A DNA stretch of 46,048 nucleotides from NCBI RefSeq assembly GCF_029531845.1, contig NZ_JAMBPV010000015.1, positions 1 to 46,048 of the forward strand. The letters run 5' to 3'. Source of the DNA: Staphylococcus equorum (GTDB lineage Bacteria; Bacillota; Bacilli; Staphylococcales; Staphylococcaceae). The position numbers were made by a program, and so were the translations under genes. Positions 8,439 to 16,305 of this stretch are shown here, one piece after another. The notes under the pieces were generated by a model. It saw only the letters and a list, made by a program, of their open reading frames with translations, was not told where the DNA came from and searched no databases. Numbering within the stretch: the first letter of the stretch is position 1; every line of letters begins with the position of its first letter.

Positions 8439-9359
8439 TTAAGAATAATTGTTTATAAAATCCTTAATTTCTTTTTTAGTTGGTAGAGCATTTTGTGTTT
8501 CTCGCTTACTGACTTTAATAGCTGCAGCAGCTGTTGCAAATTTAACTGACTCTACTAATTGATTTCCTTCATTTAAGTATACAGTTAAAGCTGCAGCAAA
8601 AACGTCTCCTGCTCCAACTGTATTTATAGCTTTTACTTTGTATGATGATATAAAAGTAGATTGTTCATTTGTATAAATCAAAGAACCTAATTTCCCCAAT
8701 TTAAGAATAACTGTATTAACCCCTTTTCTATTAATGATTGTGGCAGCTGTTAGGGCTGTTTCTTTATCTGTTATTTTTATTCCAGATATCTTTTCTGCTT
8801 CCTGTTGATTAGGAGTTATGATATTAGCATAAGATAAGTATACTTCTTTATAACCATCTGCAGGAGCAGGATCTAAAATAATATTTATATTTTTTTCTTT
8901 TGCAATTTTTAACGCATGCATAATAGCATCTTCATTGGTTTCTAGTTGTAATAGGAAGTAATTAGCATTGACTGAATTAAAAATTGCCGTAATAGGATCT
9001 AATTTTATTTTATTATTAGCGCCTACAGTGCCTAACATTGTATTTTCACCTTGTTCATCAAGAATAACAACAAAAGTTCCGGTATTTACATTTTCTTTAA
9101 TTTGAATATTAGTAGTATCAATCTTTTGGTCTGTTAAATTTTTTAACATGTTTTTACCTTGTTCATCATTCCCAACAGCTCCAATAAATCTTACTTGACT
9201 ACCAATTCTTGATAAAGCTATTGCTTGGTTAGCCCCCTTGCCACCAGGTTGTGTGTTAACGGAATCAACCCACACAGTGTCCCCATAATTAGGATATTCT
9301 TTTGCATTAATAAAAATATCTTGATTAATACTTCCCATCGTTATAATCTCTTTGTTCAA
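8439..9359 (-). CDS. Ribokinase-like PfkB-family sugar kinase
   Basis: A 306-residue PfkB-family carbohydrate kinase. The N-terminal sugar-binding motif GGKGANQA lies at about 38-45, followed by GAVGNDEQGKNM. The C-terminal ATP-site and catalytic-base motif AINTVGAGDVFAAAL is near 245-260, where GAGD carries the catalytic aspartate. This pattern is that of ribokinase rather than fructokinase. It lies downstream of and close to the LacI-type regulator (25 bp), on the same strand, so both are read from the promoter region at 10361-10500. With the divergent PTS EIIC and epimerase it probably phosphorylates a pentose or ketose. The true sugar is not shown by sequence. Confidence 0.9.
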   Translation of the reverse strand: MNKEIITMGSINQDIFINAKEYPNYGDTVWVDSVNTQPGGKGANQAIALSRIGSQVRFIGAVGNDEQGKNMLKNLTDQKIDTTNIQIKENVNTGTFVVILDEQGENTMLGTVGANNKIKLDPITAIFNSVNANYFLLQLETNEDAIMHALKIAKEKNINIILDPAPADGYKEVYLSYANIITPNQQEAEKISGIKITDKETALTAATIINRKGVNTVILKLGKLGSLIYTNEQSTFISSYKVKAINTVGAGDVFAAALTVYLNEGNQLVESVKFATAAAAIKVSKRETQNALPTKKEIKDFINNYS

Positions 9360-9383
9360 CTTCTCAGTCCCCCAATAATAAAA

Positions 9384-10361
9384 TCATATTTTAGTTGTTT
9401 TTCTAATAATAAGTTCAGGAATATATTCAAACTGTATCGCTTTATTTTCTTTTATAGATTCCATAATCATCTGACCAATTTTTGGATCTAATTGGTTGAC
9501 TGTAGTAAGACTCGGTGTGGAATACTGCGATAAAACACAGTTATCATATCCAATTATTTGTATACTATTAGGTATTGATATACCTAATTCATAGCATGCA
9601 TTTATCACTCCGATAGCCATTGCGTCGTTAGCACAAACTATTCCTTGAATATTATTCTCCGTTTTCAACTTTTTTAGTGCTAATTCATATCCACTTTTAT
9701 AAGTGAAATCTCCTTCCAGTAAATTAATGGTATGAGTTTTAGTGAATTTTTGAATCGCTTTTTGATACCCTCTAAAACGATTGATAGAAGACTGCTCATT
9801 CATTTCACCTGAAATAAATAAAATATGTTCACATCCACAATTATTCACTAAATGTTTAGTGGCAAGAAAACTTCCTTCAAAGTGATCTACTGAAATAGAA
9901 TTCGGTTGATTATCTAAATTAGTTCTATCAATTGTAATAACATTAACATTATGTTTTTCCAGATACTCTATATCTTTTTTTGTAATAGCCAATGAATTGA
10001 TAATTACATTTTGTATATAGTTATCTACAATATTTTTTAAAAAGTATGATATATTTTCTTCGCTATCATTACTATTGCAAAGATATAATTTATACCCATA
10101 ATTATATGCTGAGGTTTCAATAATATTCACTAAATCTGCAAAGTATGGATTATTTAAATTAGGAATAATCAAAGCTATTAAATTTGAAGATCTATTTGAT
10201 AAAGACCTGGCAATGTTATTTGGTTCGTATTCTAATTTTTTTATTGCTTCTCTTACTCTTTTTTCAGTATCAATATTGGCTCCTGCTTTATTATTAATAA
10301 TTCTAGAAACAGTAGCTGTTGACACATCAGCCATTTTCGCTACTTCTTTAATTGTAACCAT
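9384..10361 (-). CDS. LacI/RbsR-family transcriptional repressor
   Basis: A 325-residue LacI-family regulator. The helix-turn-helix is at residues 3-25 (TIKEVAKMADVSTATVSRII) with the hinge helix near 46-58 (EPNNIARSLSNR). The remainder is a periplasmic-binding-protein-like sugar domain (IALIIPNLNNPYFADL, GIVCANDAMAIGV, IIGYDNC). It is cotranscribed with ribokinase and divergent from the galactitol-type EIIC gene. Two identical 16-bp palindromes in the intergenic region (10375-10390 and 10472-10487) are good operators for it, giving repression of both arms until the sugar or sugar phosphate is present. The sequence is closest to RbsR-type regulators. Confidence 0.92.
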   Translation of the reverse strand: MVTIKEVAKMADVSTATVSRIINNKAGANIDTEKRVREAIKKLEYEPNNIARSLSNRSSNLIALIIPNLNNPYFADLVNIIETSAYNYGYKLYLCNSNDSEENISYFLKNIVDNYIQNVIINSLAITKKDIEYLEKHNVNVITIDRTNLDNQPNSISVDHFEGSFLATKHLVNNCGCEHILFISGEMNEQSSINRFRGYQKAIQKFTKTHTINLLEGDFTYKSGYELALKKLKTENNIQGIVCANDAMAIGVINACYELGISIPNSIQIIGYDNCVLSQYSTPSLTTVNQLDPKIGQMIMESIKENKAIQFEYIPELIIRKTTKI

Positions 10362-10374
10362 TTAAAAACACCCT

Positions 10375-10390
10375 TTGTAACCGATTACAA
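10375..10390. promoter_or_regulatory. LacI-type operator 1 (also matches cre)
   Basis: TTGTAACCGATTACAA has half-sites TTGTAA/TTACAA around a CCGA centre, just upstream of the regulator gene. The inner 14 bases also fit the catabolite-responsive element consensus TGWNANCGNTNWCA with no mismatch, so CcpA binding is an alternative. An identical copy lies 97 bp away. Confidence 0.75.
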
Positions 10391-10471
10391 AAATTATATA
10401 ACTTTAAATTTTTATTGTCAAATAACATTGAAAATATAGTATTAGTATTTTATCATAAAGATAACCTTGTT

Positions 10472-10487
10472 TTGTAACCGATTACAA
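10472..10487. promoter_or_regulatory. LacI-type operator 2 (also matches cre)
   Basis: This is the same 16-bp palindrome as at 10375-10390, placed 16 bp upstream of the EIIC start codon and just before its GGGGAGGG ribosome binding site. It would block the rightward promoter. Two identical copies flanking one divergent promoter region suggest looping by the adjacent LacI-type protein. Confidence 0.75.
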
Positions 10488-10503
10488 ATAGGGGAGGGTT
10501 AAA

Positions 10504-11880
10504 ATGTTTTCACAATTAAATAATCTATTTCAATGGTTTATCGGCTTAGGCGGGCCCGCTATAATGTTTGTTATTATTACTTTACTTTCATTAGGTTTTA
10601 AAGTGAAATTTTCAAAAGCTTTAGAAAGTGGTATCCGTATGGCTATAGCTTTAACTGGTATGACAGCCGCTATTTCTCTTTTAACTGATGCTTTGGGCCC
10701 TGCATTAAATGACTTTGTAAAATCTACAGGTGTAAATTTACACATAACAGACTTAGGCTGGGCGCCAATGGCAGTTATTACATGGGGTTCTATTTATACT
10801 TTGTTTTTTGCTTTTGTCTGTATCATTGTTAATTTACTTATGCTGTTTATGAATAAAACTAAAACTCTAAACGTTGACTTATTTAACATTTGGAATATCT
10901 CAATAATTGGCTTATTAGTTGAATATTATGCTCACAATATGATTATTACAACTTTATTTGTTATTATGATTTACTCTTTGATGTTAAAAAATTCAGATGC
11001 TCTTAAACCTTCTATAAATCAAGTTTTAAATTATGATGAAAATAATGTTACTACAACAGCACATCCTAGTCTTTTAATTGCACCGTTTGTTTATATCATT
11101 GATAAATTTATTACTAAATTTTTACCATTTGTAGATAAATTTGACTTTAATGCTGAGATTTTAAATAAAAAAATAGGTTTCTGGGGTAGTAAATTTGCAA
11201 TTGGAGTATATTTAGGTTGTTTTATTGGGATTTTAGGCCAACAATCTTTAAAAGAAGTACTAACTCTCGGTTTCACAACTGGCGTGGTTTTAGAATTATT
11301 CGCTTATATCGGCGGTTGGTTTGGACCAGCTATTGAACCACTTTCTAATAGAATTAGTACAATTATGAGTTCTAGATTCAGAGGCCGTAAGTTATTCATA
11401 GGTATTGATTGGCCTATACTTGCTTCAAGTGCTGAATTATGGGCTGTTGTAAATATATTAGCTCCAATTTTGTTATTTATGGCCATGTTATTACCAGGCA
11501 ACAATGTCCTACCTTTAGGTGGCATACTATTAACTGTCTTGGTTCCAGCATTATTGTTAATTACTGGTGGTAAAGTAATAAGAATGACTATTATTGGTAC
11601 TATACTACTACCATTATTTTTATGGGCAGCTACGATGATTTCTAGTTTTCTTACTAATACTTCAAAGGAAATAGGAGAATTTCCTTCTGGGCTTTCAAAA
11701 AATCAAATGTTTTCTTCAGTAGACTCAGATCCTATTGAAAAAATGCTAGGCGTATTAGTAGGGAATGCATGGAACTCTTTTGATATTAGATTAATAATAT
11801 TCGCTATAATTGCAGTAGTTTTTTATATTATATTTTTCTTATGGTATTGCAAATCAATGGTCAAAAGACAAAAATTTTAA
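10504..11880 (+). CDS. PTS galactitol-type EIIC transporter
   Basis: A 458-residue polytopic membrane protein with about ten to twelve segments, matching the galactitol-family PTS EIIC (GatC): an N-terminal LGGPAIMFVIITLLSLGFKV, the DLGWAPMAVITWGS segment near residue 82, and FGPAIEPLSNRI followed by FIGIDWP in the second half. Such proteins carry polyols or sugars across the membrane while EIIA and EIIB phosphorylate them. No galactitol-type EIIA or EIIB is encoded anywhere in the window, so it must borrow chromosomal partners or work as a permease feeding the ribokinase. The start follows GGGGAGGG. The epimerase gene begins 29 bp after its stop. Confidence 0.88.
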   Translation: MFSQLNNLFQWFIGLGGPAIMFVIITLLSLGFKVKFSKALESGIRMAIALTGMTAAISLLTDALGPALNDFVKSTGVNLHITDLGWAPMAVITWGSIYTLFFAFVCIIVNLLMLFMNKTKTLNVDLFNIWNISIIGLLVEYYAHNMIITTLFVIMIYSLMLKNSDALKPSINQVLNYDENNVTTTAHPSLLIAPFVYIIDKFITKFLPFVDKFDFNAEILNKKIGFWGSKFAIGVYLGCFIGILGQQSLKEVLTLGFTTGVVLELFAYIGGWFGPAIEPLSNRISTIMSSRFRGRKLFIGIDWPILASSAELWAVVNILAPILLFMAMLLPGNNVLPLGGILLTVLVPALLLITGGKVIRMTIIGTILLPLFLWAATMISSFLTNTSKEIGEFPSGLSKNQMFSSVDSDPIEKMLGVLVGNAWNSFDIRLIIFAIIAVVFYIIFFLWYCKSMVKRQKF

Positions 11881-11909
11881 ACTACTATAAATGGGAAAGG
11901 AAGTTAATT

Positions 11910-12560
11910 ATGGATAAAATATTATTACCTTCTATGATGTGTGCTAATTTTTCTGATCTAGCTAATGAAGTGAAAAAATTAGAAGAAGCAAATGTAAGTG
12001 GCTACCATATTGATATTATGGATGGCCAATTTGTTCCAAATTTTGGAATGGGGTTACAAGACTTAGAGGTTATTAGAAAAAACACTAAAAAGTTAGTTGA
12101 TGTACATTTAATGATTAATAATCCAGAAAAACACATAAATTTATTTGCAAAAATGGGAGTGGATATTATTTATATCCACCCAGAATCAGAGTTACACCCT
12201 GCAAAGACCTTACAAACCATTAAGCAAAAAAATATTAAGGCAGGAATTGCAATTAATCCTGGAACTTCTGTAGAGACTATTAAGCCATTATTGCATATTA
12301 TAGACTATATAATGGTTATGACTGTAAATCCTGGGTTTGCAGGACAAAAATATTTGGATTATGTGGATTATAAAATAGAAGAGTTACTAGAAGATAGTTT
12401 TAAATCACAATTTAATTATACTGTTTTCGTGGATGGAGCTATATCTCCAGAACGTATTGATAAATTATCGACTATGGGAGTGCAAGGATTCGTACTAGGT
12501 ACATCTTCGCTGTTTAATAAAAAGAAAGATTATAAAACTATTATAAATAGCTTAAGGTAA
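11910..12560 (+). CDS. Ribulose-/allulose-phosphate 3-epimerase family protein
   Basis: A 216-residue TIM-barrel epimerase. Metal ligands are visible: His33 and Asp35 in YHIDIMDG, His66 in DVHLMI, and Asp175 in VFVDGAIS; Asp35 and Asp175 are also the acid/base pair. The phosphate-binding part is VNPGFAGQ (139-146) and LGTSSLF near the end. It could be a ribulose-5-phosphate 3-epimerase or, given the PTS/ribokinase setting, a D-allulose-6-phosphate 3-epimerase (AlsE). Sequence alone does not separate them. The ATG at 11910 follows AAAGGAAG; an upstream in-frame start inside the EIIC gene is not credible. It completes the sugar operon. Confidence 0.85.
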   Translation: MDKILLPSMMCANFSDLANEVKKLEEANVSGYHIDIMDGQFVPNFGMGLQDLEVIRKNTKKLVDVHLMINNPEKHINLFAKMGVDIIYIHPESELHPAKTLQTIKQKNIKAGIAINPGTSVETIKPLLHIIDYIMVMTVNPGFAGQKYLDYVDYKIEELLEDSFKSQFNYTVFVDGAISPERIDKLSTMGVQGFVLGTSSLFNKKKDYKTIINSLR

Positions 12561-12590
12561 AATATTCCTAGTTTTTTGATTTATACTAAT

Positions 12591-12696
12591 TAACATAGTC
12601 GATGATTACCAGAACTTATATTAAAAAAGACTCCTTATCCAATAAGGAGTCTTTTAATCGTTTCAAAATCAAATATTATCTAAATAAAGAACGTTT
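12591..12696 (+). repeat. Terminator cassette copy A with conserved flanks
   Basis: This copy has three parts. A left flank (12591-12617) contains TCGATGATTA. A 14-bp-stem terminator (12625-12655, AAAAGACTCCTTAT and its complement) follows, then a right flank (12654-12696) with TTAATCGTTTCAAAA. The left flank recurs at 17901-17927, the right flank at 46004-46046 and a weaker left flank at 45943-45969, each time around a different hairpin. Here the hairpin ends the epimerase unit and serves the converging monooxygenase gene. Confidence 0.6.
12625..12655. terminator. Bidirectional terminator of the sugar operon
   Basis: A perfect 14-bp stem with a CCA loop, with A and T runs on both sides, lies between the epimerase and the converging monooxygenase gene. 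Confidence 0.85.
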
Positions 12697-12750
12697 TTGC
12701 CATTTATATTTAAGCGGTATATTAGATTTTTTACTTAGTTGTTTATTACT

Positions 12751-13884
12751 CTACTTTTCCATATCTATAAAGAACTGTGCCATTTTTTTTGCACCATTTT
12801 CTGAGAAGATTATCTCTAAGTTATCTTGAGACTCTTTCGCATAAACTTTTGTCGTTTCGAACATCTGCTGCTCATAACCTTTCAATATTTCAGTAAGATT
12901 ATCATAAACTTTAAATGACTCTGCTAAAAGGTAAGCGTCGTATAAAGCCATATTCACACCTTCACCTGCAAACGGACTCATGAGATGCGCAGCATCTCCA
13001 ATGATTGTAAGATTCGGTTGCGTTTCCCAAGTTAAGCCAATAGGAAGTTTGTAGATACGACGAAACTTGATATCATCATAACTATATGCAATGTATTTTT
13101 GGAGTTCTGAACTCCAATCACTAAACTCATTCAACAATTTTTCTTTTAATTCATCTAGCGAAAGGTTGCAGTATTCATCAAGTGTTTCATACTTCACTTT
13201 AAAACTGATGTACGCCATGATACGTCCATCTCCGTTACGTTGACCTAATATAGCTTGGTTGCCACCTAATCCCATGACTTTCCCATTTTTATTGAACTCC
13301 AGAAGATCTGAGTGCTCGTTTTCATCGGAATTCATCTCAATCATAGAAATACCAGTGTACTCAGGTTCGGAGCTTGTTAAATATGGACGGATTTTTGAAA
13401 ATGCGCCGTCTGCCCCAACAACTAAATCGGCCGTAACTACAGCGCCGTCTTCGAATATTAGCTCGACTTGTCCATTATCTTGTCTTATCATTTTTTCGTA
13501 TTTATAACCATACTTAATGTGTTCTGGGTGGATTTGTTCAATCATAATATCACATAATTTTCCTCGGTCGATTTCAGGTCTTCCGCCCTCTTCTTCCGCA
13601 TCTTCATCATATAATATCTCGCCATATTTACTTACAATACGTGTATCTTCACCTTCATAACGAGCATATTTTCGGAAAGTCTCAAATATACCTGCTTCTT
13701 TTAATGGTAATTGTCCACTCTCCTCATGAATATCTAGTGAGCCACCTCTATCAGCATGCATACTTTTGTAGCCACGTTCATAAATAGTAAAGGGTAACCC
13801 TTGACGTTGTAAGAGTAGACCTAACATCAATCCACCTGGTCCTCCACCAATAATTGCAATGTGTTTTAGATTTTGTTTTTTCAT
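12751..13884 (-). CDS. TetX-like FAD-dependent monooxygenase
   Basis: A 377-residue class A flavoprotein hydroxylase. The ADP-binding GGGPGG is at 13-18, the conserved DG motif GADG at 157-160, and the FAD ribityl motif GDAAHLMSPFAGEGVN at 296-311. RGGSLDIH near 47-53 and the overall layout match TetX-type and related aromatic hydroxylases. These use NADPH and oxygen to hydroxylate aromatic or tetracycline-like substrates. It lies 23 bp downstream of a PadR repressor, consistent with control by phenolic or antibiotic compounds. It is the best candidate in the window for drug or aromatic detoxification. Whether it attacks tetracyclines cannot be judged here. Confidence 0.88.
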   Translation of the reverse strand: MKKQNLKHIAIIGGGPGGLMLGLLLQRQGLPFTIYERGYKSMHADRGGSLDIHEESGQLPLKEAGIFETFRKYARYEGEDTRIVSKYGEILYDEDAEEEGGRPEIDRGKLCDIMIEQIHPEHIKYGYKYEKMIRQDNGQVELIFEDGAVVTADLVVGADGAFSKIRPYLTSSEPEYTGISMIEMNSDENEHSDLLEFNKNGKVMGLGGNQAILGQRNGDGRIMAYISFKVKYETLDEYCNLSLDELKEKLLNEFSDWSSELQKYIAYSYDDIKFRRIYKLPIGLTWETQPNLTIIGDAAHLMSPFAGEGVNMALYDAYLLAESFKVYDNLTEILKGYEQQMFETTKVYAKESQDNLEIIFSENGAKKMAQFFIDMEK

Positions 13885-13906
13885 CGTTAAACCTTCTTTT
13901 CAAATT

Positions 13907-14482
13907 TTATTTTTCTTCCCTAAACTGTAAAAGTTTCTTTTTAGTTTCTTTAATTAGTTGTTGAAATTGTTCATATTCTTTATCGTCTTTCATTGCGCTT
14001 TTACCTGCTAACATAAATGATTTAAATAACTCTTGTAATTCGGCTCTTAATTCTTGCATTTTATCCATGTCTATCTTTTTGATTTGTTCCATATGTTTCG
14101 TAAATTCATCATTACTCGCATTCTCTTCTAAAAATTGTATTCCTTCGTTTGTAACTGTATAAATTTTTTTCTTGCCGTCCTTTGAAATTGAAACAAACCC
14201 ACGATCTTCTAACATTTGTAGAATTGGATAAATACTACCTGGACTTGGAGAATAGAAGCCTTTGAATTGTACTTCAAGGTCTTTGATGATTTGATAGCCA
14301 TGTCTAGGTTCTTCTAATAATAGTTTCAATATAATAAATTGCAAATTACCCTTTTTAAAGAATCGATCTGTACCACGTGCAGAAGCAAACATTTTTTCAA
14401 ATCCACCAAAACCATTTCCGAACCCTCTGTCCTCATGTTGCATCAGTGTGTGTCTTCTATTATGAAATTGTCTGTTAAACAT
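13907..14482 (-). CDS. PadR-family transcriptional repressor
   Basis: A 191-residue PadR regulator. The winged helix-turn-helix spans roughly residues 45-115 (LQFIILKLLLEEPRHGYQII, SPSPGSIYPILQMLEDRGFV, KKKIYTVTNEG). A C-terminal helical arm of about 70 residues forms the dimer. The first 40 residues are arginine-, glycine- and phenylalanine-rich and unusual for the family. I start at ATG 14482, which has AAAGGTGA six bases upstream, rather than GTG 14491. It is followed by the flavin monooxygenase and preceded by a 19-bp perfect palindrome that should be its operator, so autorepression of the two-gene operon is likely. Confidence 0.9.
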   Translation of the reverse strand: MFNRQFHNRRHTLMQHEDRGFGNGFGGFEKMFASARGTDRFFKKGNLQFIILKLLLEEPRHGYQIIKDLEVQFKGFYSPSPGSIYPILQMLEDRGFVSISKDGKKKIYTVTNEGIQFLEENASNDEFTKHMEQIKKIDMDKMQELRAELQELFKSFMLAGKSAMKDDKEYEQFQQLIKETKKKLLQFREEK

Positions 14483-14495
14483 TATTATCACCTTT

Positions 14496-14539
14496 CTAGT
14501 TTCGATATATCGTTATAATAAACGATATATCGAAACTAG
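14496..14539. promoter_or_regulatory. PadR operator palindrome
   Basis: Two 19-base arms, CTAGTTTCGATATATCGTT and its exact complement, are separated by ATAATA. It lies immediately upstream of the PadR ribosome binding site. ATATATCG-type palindromes are typical of PadR operators, and the position overlaps any promoter for the operon. Confidence 0.8.
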
Positions 14540-14685
14540 TCAAACGATTGATAGCAATTTTCATCTTTATTACAATATCGTCTTAGTCTCTATTTTCATT
14601 ATTAAACAATAGTTTTAATCCTTGGTATTGTGTGAAAATGAACAGTACAGTAATTGACATAGTTTCACCCTATATAATAAAAAAA

Positions 14686-14711
14686 CCACCCTAAACATTA
14701 GTTTAGGGTGG
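14686..14711 (-). terminator. Terminator for leftward transcription
   Basis: An 11-bp stem (CCACCCTAAAC and its complement) with ATTA loop has an A run on the plus-strand left side, which is a U tract for a minus-strand transcript. It lies downstream of the nmrA-like remnant. Confidence 0.8.
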
Positions 14712-14775
14712 CGGTGACTTTTTAAATATATTTTTAAATATATCTTTAAATGAAACTAATAGTCTATATTTTTAA

Positions 14776-14960
14776 TTACTTAAAGGGGTTCCATCCTGAA
14801 TGTTTAACCCAAGTATCGAAATCAAGTAATTGAGGGTTCATCTTACGTAGTTTAGATATATTAGCTTCATACCCTCCAAATTCAAACCATTCAAACATTT
14901 TCATCGTTTTAAAATTTGTATGAATTAAAGTCTTTAAATTAAAAATACCCCACAAATGAA
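14776..14960 (-). pseudogene. C-terminal fragment of an NmrA-like oxidoreductase
   Basis: A minus-strand frame ends at TAA 14776-14778 and includes MFEWFEFGGYEANISKL and then LLDFDTWVKHSGW, ending in NPFK. That ending, a (D/T)FETW..xxGW tail, is typical of NmrA/HSCARG-type NAD(P)-binding proteins. The Rossmann half is missing. The first ATG (14904) has no ribosome binding site. It is a relic, terminated by the hairpin at 14686-14711. Confidence 0.55.
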
Positions 14961-14995
14961 TGTGTAGTATTAAAATGAATTATCTTGCGTAGGTT

Positions 14996-15303
14996 TTATT
15001 CTAAATTAGCATGATTTTGCTGCATTGCTTCTTCATCAACTTTTAACTCAGTCATTAAGTCTAAAACAATACTATCTAAAAACACTTGTGATGCTTGTTC
15101 AAATAGGCTACCTAGGGGCTGTGCTGAACCTTCAGCATCATATTTCGTCCCTGCCGGTAATTCAATAACTGCATTTGCAAGCTCACCTATCGCTGAAGCC
15201 GGATTTGTCGACAATAATACAACTTCTGCACCTACAGATTTAGCTTTATGTGCTAATAATCTTAAATGCTCTGTCGAACCTGACCCAACCAAAATAAATT
15301 GAA
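14996..15303 (-). pseudogene. hxlB: 5'-truncated hxlB (6-phospho-3-hexuloisomerase)
   Basis: The last 100 or so residues of an SIS-domain 6-phospho-3-hexuloisomerase are intact: FILVGSGSTEHLRLLAHKAK, VLLSTNPASAIGELANAVIELPAG, and QPLGSLFEQASQVFLDSIVLDLM. The N-terminal half of the SIS domain is missing. In its place the DNA switches, in another frame, to the end of crtO. The protein acts with HxlA in the ribulose monophosphate pathway in staphylococci, but this copy cannot be functional. The ATG at 15328 belongs to the junction, not to the original gene. Confidence 0.85.
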
Positions 15304-15645
15304 ATAGGTCGATTATAGCGTTGCACAATTATACACGGTACATTAGCTATAATGACATAGATTAGATTAATAATTTTAATGCTTCTTGACGAATTTAAAA
15401 AAGCGATAACAGGCAATATCGAAAACAAATGGACAAGCTCCGCACGTCTCGTTTCTAATATAAACTTACTTACTTCATGCGTATTACTTGATGTATCAAA
15501 AGCTGCTTTACTAACAATATTTGAATTAATACGTTGACCATCTGGCAATTGATTTTTCCAATATTGAACTTTAACCAATTTTTGCCATAATTGCCCTTCT
15601 TTTTCAAAATTCCAACTTCTAAAGTATATATTATCTTTTTCATTG
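15304..15645 (-). pseudogene. crtO: crtO fragment (staphyloxanthin acyltransferase)
   Basis: The frame reads FRSWNFEKEGQLWQK, then YWKNQLPDGQRINSNI, then ETRRAELVHLFSILPVI and ANVPCIIVQRYNRP. These match glycosyl-4,4'-diaponeurosporenoate acyltransferase CrtO, the last enzyme of staphyloxanthin synthesis. About 35-40 N-terminal residues are missing, where tspO begins, and the C-terminal tail after RYNRP is replaced by hxlB sequence in another frame. Both ends are therefore cut. It is strong evidence that the DNA passed through a pigmented Staphylococcus. Confidence 0.88.
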
Positions 15646-15647
15646 AT

Positions 15648-16148
15648 TTATTTCCTTTTTTTTTCTGTATACCTTGGATTCTCTTTACTCAATAACCAGT
15701 TCCCTACAGTTAAATACGTTGCGAACGCACTCCAAAGCATGTATGGCACCAATAGTATGCCAGCAATTTTCTTCGTGTTGAAAAATTTTACTGTTGTAGT
15801 TATTACCGCCCCAAGTAACACAAAACTCTCTATCAAAGCACTAAATCTTAACTTGTATTTAAAATACAATATCGACCATATATAGTTTAGACCTAATTGT
15901 GTATAATATATAACTTTTAAATTCTTGTTATTTGATTTATTAGTAACGATTGCATAAGCTACACCCATCGTTGTATAAAGTATTGGCCACACAATAGGAA
16001 ATAGATAGCCTGACGGTGAAAAAGGTGGTTTTACATTCTTCTTATAGTCTTTACGCGCGTTTTTAACTGCAACTTTCCCTATAAGTTTTCCACCTATAAT
16101 CGGCATTTTAACTTTTATAATCGATTTTACTATATCGTTAGCTTTCAA
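15648..16148 (-). CDS. TspO/MBR-family membrane protein
   Basis: A 166-residue tryptophan-rich sensory protein homologue with five predicted membrane helices. The family segments KPPFSPSGYLFPIVWPILYTT (about residues 40-60), LGLNYIWSILYF, and VPYMLWSAFATYLTVGNW near 137-154 are all present; the latter holds the conserved WxxFAxxL motif. TspO proteins bind porphyrins and related ligands and are linked to stress and tetrapyrrole handling. The start is TTG at 16148, supported by AGAGGAG eight bases upstream. Its stop abuts the crtO fragment. The epimerase gene upstream ends 46 bp away on the same strand, so cotranscription is likely. Confidence 0.88.
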   Translation of the reverse strand: MKANDIVKSIIKVKMPIIGGKLIGKVAVKNARKDYKKNVKPPFSPSGYLFPIVWPILYTTMGVAYAIVTNKSNNKNLKVIYYTQLGLNYIWSILYFKYKLRFSALIESFVLLGAVITTTVKFFNTKKIAGILLVPYMLWSAFATYLTVGNWLLSKENPRYTEKKRK

Positions 16149-16194
16149 TTGTTAACTCCTCTTTTTTATATGTGAATTTAATTACATCTATCTG

Positions 16195-16305
16195 CTATAA
16201 TTCAGCATTCGACATGTTATTATTTTTAGCTAGATATTTTTTTAATCCATATATTTTTAATACAATCACACCTATAATAACGACTGGTAAGATAAATTTT
16301 TTCAT
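16195..16305 (-). CDS. Small membrane protein nested at the 3' end
   Basis: An internal ATG at 16305, in frame with the large epimerase gene, has GGGAGGG seven bases before it, an ideal ribosome binding site. It would give 36 residues with one membrane segment (ILPVVIIGVIVLKIYGL) and a basic tail. The site lies inside codons of the large protein, so the small protein is either made from a second start or is an ancestral separate gene whose upstream stop codon was lost. The nested start is inference from the binding site. Confidence 0.45.
   Translation of the reverse strand: MKKFILPVVIIGVIVLKIYGLKKYLAKNNNMSNAEL

Noticed and set aside
12602..12829. A 75-codon plus-strand frame after the epimerase gene
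   Set aside because: It runs through a terminator stem and into the 3' end of the monooxygenase gene on the other strand; no ribosome binding site.
15643..15885. Plus-strand frame opposite tspO
   Set aside because: The minus-strand frame has clear TspO motifs; this one is its complement.
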